This document shows positions 20,809-28,297 of a DNA stretch of 64,000 bases, piece by piece (position 1 is the stretch's first letter; every line of letters starts with the position of its first letter). A model generated the notes under the pieces. That model did not search any database and had not been told where the DNA came from. It saw only the letters and a program-made list of their open reading frames with translations. This stretch comes from Paenibacillus dendritiformis (GTDB lineage Bacteria > Bacillota > Bacilli > Paenibacillales > Paenibacillaceae). Both the position numbers and the translations under genes were made by a program. The DNA is taken from the NCBI RefSeq assembly GCF_945605565.1, contig NZ_OX216966.1, positions 5,386,001 to 5,450,000 on the forward strand, in the 5' to 3' direction.

Positions 20809-21855
20809 TTATTTCTTCGCCAGCAATTGGCTGGAATATTCATGCACGAACTCGGTCAGCCGCTGTAATTTGTCCAGCGAAGCTTCCGGGAACAGCCCGT
20901 GGCCGAGGTTGAAAATGTAGCCCGGCTCCTGAATTCCCTGCTCCACGATATGGGCGGCTTCCCGTTCGATGACGCTCATCGGCCCAGTCAACACATAAGG
21001 GTCCAGATTGCCCTGCACGGCGAACCGGCCGTTCAGCCGGCGGCGTCCTTCCGTGACGGACACTCGCCAGTCTAAGCCAATCACATCCGCCTTCAGCTCA
21101 TGGAGGGCCGGAAGCAATTCCCCGGAGCTGACGCCTGGGAAATATATTTTCGGCACGTCCAACTCGGACAACTCCGCAAAAATGCGCGTCATCGTCGGCA
21201 GCACGTACCGTTCGAAATCGCGCGGAGACAAGGAGCCTACCCAGCTATCGAACAATTGGAACGCTTTGGCCCCGTTCGCCACTTGGGAACGCACATAGGC
21301 GATCACCATGTCTGCCAGCTTGTCCATCAAGGCATACCATACGTCCGGAGTCTCATACATCATCGTCTTCGTAAGGATGTAATTTTTAGAAGGACGGCCT
21401 TCGATCAGATAGCTCGCAATCGTGAACGGAGAGCCCGCGAACGTGATAAGCGGAACCTTCAACTCTGCGTCAAGAATGCGAATCGTCTCAAGAATATGGC
21501 CCAGATCGCCTTCCGGATCGACCGGTGTCAGGCGCTCGACATCGGCCGCGCTTCGTATCGGATTGTGAATGACCGGCCCTACATTGGCAACAATATCGAA
21601 ATCAATGCCCATCGAAGCGACCGGATTCATAATATCGGAATAGAGAATCGCCGCATCCACGCCGAGCTTGCGGACGGGCATCATCGTAACTTCAGCAGCC
21701 AGCTCCGGCTGGCGGCATATTTCAAGCAGACTGTATTTCTCTTTAATCTTGCGATAATCGGGATCATAACGCCCCGCCTGCCGCATGTACCATACCGGCA
21801 CGCGGTCTACTTGTTCCTGTCGACACGCTTTCAGAAAACGATCATTATAAGTCAT
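20809..21855 (-). CDS. hemE: Uroporphyrinogen decarboxylase
   Basis: A 348-residue cytosolic TIM-barrel enzyme that removes four carboxyls from uroporphyrinogen III to give coproporphyrinogen III. The N-terminal RVPVWYMRQAGRYDPDYR is the family signature that holds the substrate, and AAILYSDIMNP and FDSWVGSLSP also match. Start ATG at 21855 with GGGG eight bases upstream. It is the first gene of the hem operon and has a good promoter upstream. Confidence 0.97.
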   Translation of the reverse strand: MTYNDRFLKACRQEQVDRVPVWYMRQAGRYDPDYRKIKEKYSLLEICRQPELAAEVTMMPVRKLGVDAAILYSDIMNPVASMGIDFDIVANVGPVIHNPIRSAADVERLTPVDPEGDLGHILETIRILDAELKVPLITFAGSPFTIASYLIEGRPSKNYILTKTMMYETPDVWYALMDKLADMVIAYVRSQVANGAKAFQLFDSWVGSLSPRDFERYVLPTMTRIFAELSELDVPKIYFPGVSSGELLPALHELKADVIGLDWRVSVTEGRRRLNGRFAVQGNLDPYVLTGPMSVIEREAAHIVEQGIQEPGYIFNLGHGLFPEASLDKLQRLTEFVHEYSSQLLAKK

Positions 21856-21937
21856 TCATATACCCCGCTTTGACGGTATTGTGCTTATAGACAAATCGTC
21901 CGTTTTGGACACGCACTTTTTTATAGCTAACGCTTCC

Positions 21938-21966
21938 ATTATGCCCCTTTTCCAGACTTCTCACAA
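21938..21966 (-). promoter_or_regulatory. Promoter of hemEHY
   Basis: On the minus strand TTGTGA (21966-21961) is followed after 17 bases by CATAAT (21943-21938), about 85 bases before hemE. The intergenic region 21856-22206 also carries the divergent MFS promoter. I saw no riboswitch fold. Confidence 0.5.
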
Positions 21967-22144
21967 CCTCGCCGTTCCGGGTAGCTATGACAATCTGTTG
22001 ACAAAAAACGTTCGCATATGATGATTTTTCGACAATTTGCCTGCACAAAACTATGAAATGACCAGAAATTGCATAACCTATCCTGACTTGCTGCCAACTG
22101 CATCCATATCCCTGTTTTCATATGACAATTGATATATATATGTA

Positions 22145-22153
22145 TGGTATAAT
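22145..22153 (+). promoter_or_regulatory. Extended -10 promoter of the MFS gene
   Basis: TGGTATAAT is an extended -10 element about 55 bases before the start. TTGATA at 22129-22134 is too close (13 bases) to serve as a standard -35, so the extended -10 probably carries the activity. Confidence 0.5.
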
Positions 22154-22206
22154 AATACCCGTTGCTGAACATTGTACGGACCGTGACAGAAAGTGGTGAA
22201 CATCTT

Positions 22207-23421
22207 ATGCAGCAATGGAAACTGAACCTGATTATCCTCTGGTTCGGATCATTTCTGGTCATGTCGGGCATGACCATGGTTACGCCATTCTTGGCGCTTT
22301 ATTTGCAGCATGATATCGGATTGAGCGATCCGCATCAAATTGCAATTTGGACGGGACTTATCTTTGCGGCGAATTTTTTGACCTCATTTATTTTTCAGCC
22401 GATCTGGGGCAAGTTCGCCGATAAGTACGGCCGCAAAGTAATGATTATCCGTTCCGGCTTAGGTATGGCCATCGTGACGGTGTTAATGGGCTTCGCGCAG
22501 ACGCCGATGCATCTCCTGCTGCTTCGCTTGCTCAATGGAACGATCTCCGGCTTCAACCCGGCCGCGGTCGCGCTCGTATCGTCGACAACGCCGCGGGAAC
22601 GGACGGGCTTCGCGATGGGAATACTCCAGTCCGGCGTCGTTGCAGGCACAATTCTCGGACCGCTTATCGGCGGAGGGCTGGCGGACTGGGTCGGCTATCG
22701 GCCGATATTCTATATTACCGGAACACTGCTGTTCCTGGCCACGATGCTGACGCTGTTCATGGTGAAGGAATCGTTCGACCGCGAGAAAGCGGCAGAAGAG
22801 CCGCAAATCTCGGTTCTCGCCGGCTTCAAGCAGTTATCTGGCATTCCGCAGCTGCTGTCTTTGTTCGCGGTAACCTTCCTGCTGCAATTCGCCATGCTGA
22901 GCCCAATGTCGCTGCTGCCGCTATATGTGCAGGACCTTCATGGCTCGACGCAAAATCTGGCGTTTCTCGCCGGACTAGTCAGCGCGGTCACCGGCGTGTC
23001 CAACATGATTTGCTCTCCGATATTGGGGAAAATGAGCGACAAGCACGGCTCCCACCGGATATTGACCGTATGTCTGATCGGCGCTGCGCTAACCTTGATT
23101 CCGCAGGCCTTCGTCGGCACCGTGTGGCAGCTGCTCGTCGTCCGCTTCCTGCTCGGAATATTTATGGGCGGCCTGCTCCCATCCGTCAATGCGCTGATAC
23201 GGAAATATACGCCGGACGGGATGGAGAGCCGCGCCTACAGCTTCAATACGAGCACGCTCGCGCTCGGCAATATGATCGGACCCGTATTCGGTGGAGCGAT
23301 GTCTGGAATTATCGGCATTCAAGGCATTTTTATCATCTCCGGCATTTTGCTGCTGGTCAATACGGCATGGGCCCGTTACTCCTTGTATGGGAGAAATAGA
23401 ACAAGTCATCGGAACACGTAA
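22207..23421 (+). CDS. MFS drug-efflux-type transporter
   Basis: A 404-residue membrane protein with about 12 helices. The MFS loop 2-3 motif is present as GKFADKYGRKVMIIRSG, and the second-half equivalent as GKMSDKHGSHR. Motif C of drug:proton antiporters is visible (SGVVAGTILGPLIGG), which indicates export. The ATG at 22207 has a weak GGTGA site; a longer TTG start at 22162 would only add polar residues. It stands alone and diverges from hemE. The substrate is unknown. Confidence 0.9.
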   Translation: MQQWKLNLIILWFGSFLVMSGMTMVTPFLALYLQHDIGLSDPHQIAIWTGLIFAANFLTSFIFQPIWGKFADKYGRKVMIIRSGLGMAIVTVLMGFAQTPMHLLLLRLLNGTISGFNPAAVALVSSTTPRERTGFAMGILQSGVVAGTILGPLIGGGLADWVGYRPIFYITGTLLFLATMLTLFMVKESFDREKAAEEPQISVLAGFKQLSGIPQLLSLFAVTFLLQFAMLSPMSLLPLYVQDLHGSTQNLAFLAGLVSAVTGVSNMICSPILGKMSDKHGSHRILTVCLIGAALTLIPQAFVGTVWQLLVVRFLLGIFMGGLLPSVNALIRKYTPDGMESRAYSFNTSTLALGNMIGPVFGGAMSGIIGIQGIFIISGILLLVNTAWARYSLYGRNRTSHRNT

Positions 23422-23711
23422 TGCCTTCAGCAAGCCGTCTCGCCTTGCTTCACACCGTTAGCTGGCAGAACGACCACACTATTTTTGTAAAAGGGCTTGA
23501 TCTGAAAAGCATTTCATCCGCTACAGTATGAATAGAGCCGCCATCAGCCGGCGTTACCTGACGACATCGTCGGGGCGTTACGGCAGGCGGCTTTCTTTAT
23601 TTTTATTTATCGTCGCCGCGAATCCGATACAAAAAAATTATCAGCGGCTTCTCCCTGTTTGGATCTCCGCTTTCGTGCGTATATATCCACTGAAAGGAGA
23701 GATTGTAAAAC

Positions 23712-24644
23712 ATGGTAAACCATTGGACATCGCGTGCCTTGGCCGTCATGCTGAGCTTCGTCTTAACCTGGAGCGCGGCGGCTGTGCTGGGGCAGGCAGA
23801 GGCGAAGGCCAAGCCAAGTTATCCGGAATTCAACAAAGTGTCGGCCGCAGGTCCCGTCATTCCGGGATTGAACGCCAAAAATGAATGGGTGCCTCAAGGA
23901 TTGGCGGTCGTGCCGGGGAAAAATTGGGTCATCGTCTCGCATTATTCGGGGAAATCCAGCAGCCAAGCAAGCGCCATCTCCATTACCGACACGAAGACCA
24001 AAAAGCGGCTAAAGACGCTCTATTTGTACGAGAGCGCCAACAAGAAGCATACCGGACATGTCGGGGGTGTCGCAGCCAGCGCCAAATACGTATGGATTGC
24101 ATCCGGCAGAAGCGTGTACCAAATTCCCGTCAGCACGGTCTCCAGCAAAAAGGATTACAGCAATGTCGTCATGAAAAAATACCCTCTTGGCCATAAAGCC
24201 TCCTATGCTTCCTATTCGGATGGAGTGTTGTGGGTGGGTGAATATATGGATGGCCAAGATATCGGCCAAAGCATGTGCAAGCCGGGACCGAAGGGCAAAG
24301 CGAGAGGCTACAAGCTGAACGGCAAAGGCGAACTCCCGTCCAATCCGAAGGCTTCTTATACGTGGACGACGCCTGACCGGGTGCAAGGAATGGCTCTGAC
24401 GAAGAACCGCGTCTTCTACAGTCAATCCTGCGGCCGCAACAACGACAGCACCCTGCTCGTATACACGCGCGGGGCCTCGGGCAAGAAGGTCAGCTCCTTG
24501 AAAATGCCTCCGATGTCCGAAGGCATTTCCCTAACGGGAAGCAGCCTCTATGTTCTTTTCGAATCCGGTGCGCGCAAATACGCAAACGGGAAATACCCGC
24601 TCAAAAATATGTACATCATCAACACAAAGAAGCTGAAGCTATAG
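23712..24644 (+). CDS. Secreted beta-propeller-like protein of unknown function
   Basis: A 310-residue protein with a clear Sec signal peptide (residues 1 to about 32, with ALAVMLSFVLTWSAAAVLG and cleavage near AEAKA). The mature part has repeated beta-strand blocks with VPQGLAVVPGKNWVIVSHYS, HVGGVAASAKYVWIASG, SDGVLWVGEYM, VQGMALTKNRVFYSQS and MSEGISLTGSSLYVLFESG. The pattern resembles a six- or seven-bladed propeller such as strictosidine-synthase-like or YncE-like proteins. Two cysteines could form a disulfide. AAAGGAGAG precedes the ATG. It has no operon partner. The 290 bp before it hold no gene. Confidence 0.75.
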   Translation: MVNHWTSRALAVMLSFVLTWSAAAVLGQAEAKAKPSYPEFNKVSAAGPVIPGLNAKNEWVPQGLAVVPGKNWVIVSHYSGKSSSQASAISITDTKTKKRLKTLYLYESANKKHTGHVGGVAASAKYVWIASGRSVYQIPVSTVSSKKDYSNVVMKKYPLGHKASYASYSDGVLWVGEYMDGQDIGQSMCKPGPKGKARGYKLNGKGELPSNPKASYTWTTPDRVQGMALTKNRVFYSQSCGRNNDSTLLVYTRGASGKKVSSLKMPPMSEGISLTGSSLYVLFESGARKYANGKYPLKNMYIINTKKLKL

Positions 24645-24658
24645 CGGTATCCAACAAC

Positions 24659-24695
24659 AGCCCCTCCTCCGATCGGCATGACCGGATGAGGGGCT
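24659..24695 (+). terminator. Hairpin after the secreted-protein gene
   Basis: AGCCCCTC pairs with GAGGGGCT around a 21-base loop containing CCG/CGG pairs, 15 bases after the stop. The T-run is poor, so termination is likely but not certain. Confidence 0.5.
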
Positions 24696-24776
24696 GCTTA
24701 GATAGGACACCTCCGCGCTCCTTTGCATCATTATCCCAATCCGCCAGACGGAGACTAGCAAAAGGGGTTTCCAACG

Positions 24777-24837
24777 GCCTGAAAACTGCACAGTTTCTCT
24801 AGACACGCTTATTCGGTAGGCGAAATCCTGCACAAAC
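24777..24837 (+). repeat. Repeat type F, units left of the IS110 element
   Basis: Two partial units resemble those to the right of the element: CCTGAAAACTGCACAGTTTC at 24779-24798 and CCTGCACAAAC at 24827-24837. Their CCTG starts are 48 bp apart. The second unit breaks off where the insertion sequence appears to begin. Confidence 0.5.
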
Positions 24838-24915
24838 CCCCATGACGTCTACGACGTCACCCCCCAGAATGAAAATAGGTAGATGTAAACTTTTAAAGTT
24901 ACTGTAGATGGTAAT

Positions 24916-25069
24916 CATGAGACTAACAAATCCAAGGACGACTGTATTATTGGGGTACGACCCTGTTGCACAAACCGTCCAATTGCGATCGCGAGAACCG
25001 CCCAATGCACACCCAAGTGCGTGTATAAAATTTCCTTATTCAGGTCGCATGATTTGTTAGTACACATGA
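24916..25069 (+). ncRNA. Candidate bridge RNA in the IS110 leader
   Basis: ACTAACAAATC (24922-24932) is exactly complementary to GATTTGTTAGT (25051-25061), and CATG flanks both arms, closing a domain of about 118 bases. Inside, GGACG (24936-24940) pairs with CGTCC (24976-24980) around a large loop containing GGG/CCC, and GCAC-GTGC (25007-25020) forms a second hairpin. IS110-group elements encode a structured bridge RNA in this position that has target- and donor-binding loops. The loop strand 24967-24976 (TGCACAAACC) equals the sequence at the left junction. The fold and role are inferred. Confidence 0.5.
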
Positions 25070-25083
25070 AAGCAGGTGCAAGC

Positions 25084-26316
25084 ATGGATGCCGTACGCGA
25101 ATGCTGTTGCGGATTAGATGTCCATCAAAAAACAGTAGTTGCCTGTATCCTTTACGGGGATTTAGAATCCAAGCCCAAGAAAGTCATCGAAAGCTTTGGA
25201 ACAACAACTACCGAACTACTCCGACTTCAAGATTGGCTTAACGCACATGAGTGTAAAGAAGTAGCCATGGAGAGCACAGGTGTGCTGTGGAAACCGGTAT
25301 GGAATATTTTAGAGTCTAGCTGCTATTTAGTGTTGGCAAACGCTAAACAAATCAAGAATACACCAGGGCGTAAGACAGACAAGAAAGATGCGGAGTGGAT
25401 TGCACAACTTCATCGTTGTGGTCTCATTCAACCAAGCGTGGTGTTGCCGCAGCATTTGCGGGATTTACGAGATCTAACGAGGTATCGTCTGAGAATCGTG
25501 GTGACCATTGCTTCTGAGAAGAATCGTATCCATAAAATTCTTCAAGACGGAAACATCAAGCTTACGAGTTTTATGAGCGATTTGTTCGGCGTATCCGGGC
25601 GTCTGCTTCTGGAAAAGCTCATGGACGGAGAAGTGCTCGCAGAAGATGACGTACGCGAACTTGTCAAAACCAAGCTAAAAACAAAAGTGCCTCAGTTAGT
25701 TGAAGCTCTGAATGGTCAGCTACGGCGACATCATCGTGTTATGATGCGTGCACACTGGAAGCACCTGCTGTTCGAGGAAGCAGAACTGCAAGAAATTGAA
25801 TCATTAATCGACGAACAGCTTGAGCCTTATCGAAAAGAGATTGAGTGTTTAGACAGCATTCCCGGAATTGACAAGTCTTGCGCTTCCGCTATATTTGCAG
25901 AAATGGGGCCGGATATCGCCACGCGTTTTCCCACGGTCGAGCAATTCACCTCATGGGCAGGGGTATCTCCAGGTAATAATGAGAGCGCGGGGCGCAAGAA
26001 AAGCCGGAAATGCCTGCAAGGGAACAAGTATCTGAAACGTAGCATAACGCAAGCGGCATGGGCAAATTACAGGTCAAGGAATCGAATAGGTGAGCACTTT
26101 AGACGGATACGGAAACGACGAGGCGAAAAAACAGCAAGCGTAGCAACCGGACATCTCTTAATTAAGATCATTTATGCCATGATGAAAGAAGGAACGCCAT
26201 ACAAAGAAATAGACATGCAGGTACGCATGTCTAAACAAAGAACAGCTAATTTTTACGTAAAGAAACTCCAAGAGCTGGGCTTTGCACTTCAACTAACTGA
26301 AAACGAAACAAGCTAA
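25084..26316 (+). CDS. IS110-family transposase (DEDD recombinase)
   Basis: A 410-residue enzyme. The RuvC-like N-terminal domain starts with CCGLDVHQKTVVACIL (first aspartate), followed by AMESTGVLWKPVW (glutamate) and RKTDKKDAEWIAQL (the final acidic pair). The C-terminal Tnp domain (Transposase_20) carries SIPGIDKSCASAIFAEMG and FTSWAGVSPGNNESAGRKK, with the conserved serine nucleophile expected in the GVSPGNNESAG region. I prefer the ATG at 25084, which has AGGTG five bases upstream; the ATG at 25066 lies inside the stem that closes the leader structure. The frame is complete. Confidence 0.93.
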   Translation: MDAVRECCCGLDVHQKTVVACILYGDLESKPKKVIESFGTTTTELLRLQDWLNAHECKEVAMESTGVLWKPVWNILESSCYLVLANAKQIKNTPGRKTDKKDAEWIAQLHRCGLIQPSVVLPQHLRDLRDLTRYRLRIVVTIASEKNRIHKILQDGNIKLTSFMSDLFGVSGRLLLEKLMDGEVLAEDDVRELVKTKLKTKVPQLVEALNGQLRRHHRVMMRAHWKHLLFEEAELQEIESLIDEQLEPYRKEIECLDSIPGIDKSCASAIFAEMGPDIATRFPTVEQFTSWAGVSPGNNESAGRKKSRKCLQGNKYLKRSITQAAWANYRSRNRIGEHFRRIRKRRGEKTASVATGHLLIKIIYAMMKEGTPYKEIDMQVRMSKQRTANFYVKKLQELGFALQLTENETS

Positions 26317-26447
26317 ATTTTGAAAATGATGTGATCATTTTCGGGGGGTGAGTCTTTTTTTGCTTTCTTAGAGTAATAATGGCCCGAAAAAGTTCTATTC
26401 ATACATTTTGAAAGGGCTGTCGTGCTTACTTCAACGTTTTTATTTTC

Positions 26448-26640
26448 GTATAAAATACAGCAATTCGATATGGACGACTTCACCAGAAAGGGAATCCTGC
26501 AAAACTACAGCAATTTCACCCGTTTCGCTTCAACTTGAAGCAAAAAGGCCTAAAATGATGTGGATTTGCAGCAATTTCTCGGGATGTGGACTCACTGAAC
26601 CAAAATTCCTGTAAAATAGCAGCAATTTCCTCCACACATC
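26448..26640 (+). repeat. Repeat type F, four units right of the IS110 element
   Basis: CAGCAATT(T)C cores start at 26458, 26508, 26569 and 26620, giving intervals of 50, 61 and 51 bp. The best units read CCTGCAAAACTACAGCAATT and CCTGTAAAATAGCAGCAATT. The core differs from arrays A-E. Region 26353-26912 has no gene I can support: it holds these units, a pair of 19-bp repeats, and unassigned sequence up to the NSS gene. Confidence 0.65.
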
Positions 26641-26658
26641 CAAGCCCCAGGAGGCAAC

Positions 26659-26702
26659 GATGCCACTAGAATGCGATGATGCCACTAGAAGGCGATGATG
26701 CC
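26659..26702. repeat. 19-bp direct repeat, two copies plus a partial one
   Basis: GATGCCACTAGAAnGCGAT occurs at 26659-26677 and 26678-26696 with one difference, then GATGCC starts a third copy. It lies in the gap between the type F repeats and the NSS gene. Confidence 0.65.
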
Positions 26703-26912
26703 TCCAGGATTGGACACGGAGGAGGACGACTATGTCTTCTTCACGCTGTCTTATTGGCTGAAGGATGTGCGGAATCCGAAGCCGTGACAGGCCAGCGACA
26801 AGAAGCGGAAGAGTTCCCGGCATGATGATTGCTTCAAGCTCTTTCTCCACTTTGCAGTCTTCTTTCCTCGCCCTGACCAAACGATACCCAATCATCTCCT
26901 CATTGGCGTCCC

Positions 26913-28256
26913 TTACAGCTGCAGCAGGCCGAGCACGTGAAGGAATACGATGGCGATCACAACCGGAATGACGTAGCGCAGCAGTATGATGTAGAGGGCG
27001 AGTCCTTTGCGCCACCAAGCCGCCTCGTTCGCGAATTCCTCGTACAGCCGCTGCCGCGGGAAGCGGTATCCGACGAACAAGGCGATGAGCAGCGCCCCGA
27101 CGGGCATGAGCACATTCGTCACGGCGAAGTCGGCCGCGTCGAACAGAGACAGGCCGAAGATGCGCGCATCCGACCAGACGCCGAACGACAAGGCGGGCGG
27201 GATGCCGACGATGAAGATAAGGATGCCGAACAGCCAGCTCATCCGGGAGCGCTGTTGGTCGTTGTTGGACAATCCCGAGACCAGAATCTCCAGCATGGAG
27301 AAGGCCGAGGTTAAGGCCGCGAATAAGAACAACGCCAAGAATAAGACGATGAAAAGGCCGCCGAACGGCAGCTGTTCGAACAAGGCCGGCAAGGTGCCGA
27401 ACAGCAGGCCTGGGCCTTCCTGCGGCTTCATGCCCAGCGCAAATATGGCCGGGAAGATCGCAAGCCCCGCCATCAGCGAGGTCAGGACGTTCAGGCCGAC
27501 GACAGAGACCGATGATTTGACCAGCGATTCCTGGCGGCTCAAGTAGGAGCTGTAGGTTACCATGACGGATACCCCGACGCTGAGACAGAAGAACGACTGC
27601 CCCAACGCATACAGCACAGCCTGTCCCGTCAGCTTGCTGAAATCAGGCTGAAGAAAATAACGAAGTCCTTCGCCCATTCCGGGAAGGGTCAGGGAACGGA
27701 TAATAAGCACGAGGAATAAGACGAACAAGCCCGGCATCAAGATGCGGCTTGCCCGTTCGATTCCCCCCTTGATTCCGCGCGCGACCACCGCGATCGTAAT
27801 CAGCATGAAGACGAATTGCGCGGCCACCGCATACCACGGATTGGCTACCGTCTCGGCGAACAGCGCATCGTAATCCCGGCCGCTCGCGAGCAAGCCGCCC
27901 ACAATGCCGCGTCCTACATAGAGCACGATCCAGCCGCCGACGACGCTGTAGTAGGACAAGAGCAGGAAGCAGGTTCCGATGCCCAAGTATCCGATCCAGT
28001 GCCATTTCGAACGCGGCGCAATGTCCTGGTAAGCGGATACGGCTCCCCGGCCTGTACTGCGCCCGATGGCGAACTCCGCCAGGAGCAGAGGCAGCCCGAT
28101 GCCCAGCGTAAATAGTAGAAAAATAATAAAAAATGCGCCCCCGCCACTCGTCGCGACGACATTGGGGAATTTCCAAATGGCCCCCAGCCCGATCGCCGAT
28201 CCGGCTGACGCCAATATAAATCCGAGTTTTGAAGTCCACTGCTCTCGAGTTGTCAT
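26913..28256 (-). CDS. Sodium-dependent transporter, NSS/SNF family (second of tandem pair)
   Basis: A 447-residue LeuT-fold symporter with about 11-12 helices. The TM1 signature is clear (GFILASAGSAIGLGAIWKFP, then NVVATSGGGAFF), which builds the sodium and substrate sites. NSS members import amino acids or related amines; the substrate is unknown. GGAGGCAG precedes the ATG. It lies 41 bases after a close paralogue on the same strand, so the pair is an operon formed by duplication. Confidence 0.93.
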   Translation of the reverse strand: MTTREQWTSKLGFILASAGSAIGLGAIWKFPNVVATSGGGAFFIIFLLFTLGIGLPLLLAEFAIGRSTGRGAVSAYQDIAPRSKWHWIGYLGIGTCFLLLSYYSVVGGWIVLYVGRGIVGGLLASGRDYDALFAETVANPWYAVAAQFVFMLITIAVVARGIKGGIERASRILMPGLFVLFLVLIIRSLTLPGMGEGLRYFLQPDFSKLTGQAVLYALGQSFFCLSVGVSVMVTYSSYLSRQESLVKSSVSVVGLNVLTSLMAGLAIFPAIFALGMKPQEGPGLLFGTLPALFEQLPFGGLFIVLFLALFLFAALTSAFSMLEILVSGLSNNDQQRSRMSWLFGILIFIVGIPPALSFGVWSDARIFGLSLFDAADFAVTNVLMPVGALLIALFVGYRFPRQRLYEEFANEAAWWRKGLALYIILLRYVIPVVIAIVFLHVLGLLQL

Positions 28257-28297
28257 TACTGCCTCCTGTTGTCAATCTGTGTACGAATATTGCCCGC

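Larger units (their letters stand above)
24838..26352 (+). mobile_element. IS110-family insertion sequence
   Basis: A single DEDD transposase gene with a long non-coding leader (about 245 bases) and a short tail. The base composition is more AT-rich than the neighbours. Imperfect inverted repeats lie near the ends: TCACCCCCC at 24857-24865 and GGGGGGTGA at 26343-26351, each next to a GAA...TGA-like extension. A second small inverted repeat (TGACGTC-TAC-GACGTCA) lies at 24843-24859. The ends are estimates; IS110 elements often make no target duplication. It sits within type F repeats. The transposase frame is intact, so the copy may be active. Confidence 0.8.

Noticed and set aside
21856..22206. 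A heme- or metal-responsive riboswitch upstream of hemE
   Set aside because: I could not find a known riboswitch pattern; the region holds two ordinary divergent promoters.
26530..27018. A minus-strand open frame of 162 codons downstream of the IS element
   Set aside because: It overlaps the end of the NSS gene in another frame and runs through type F repeats; the translation has no coherent domain.
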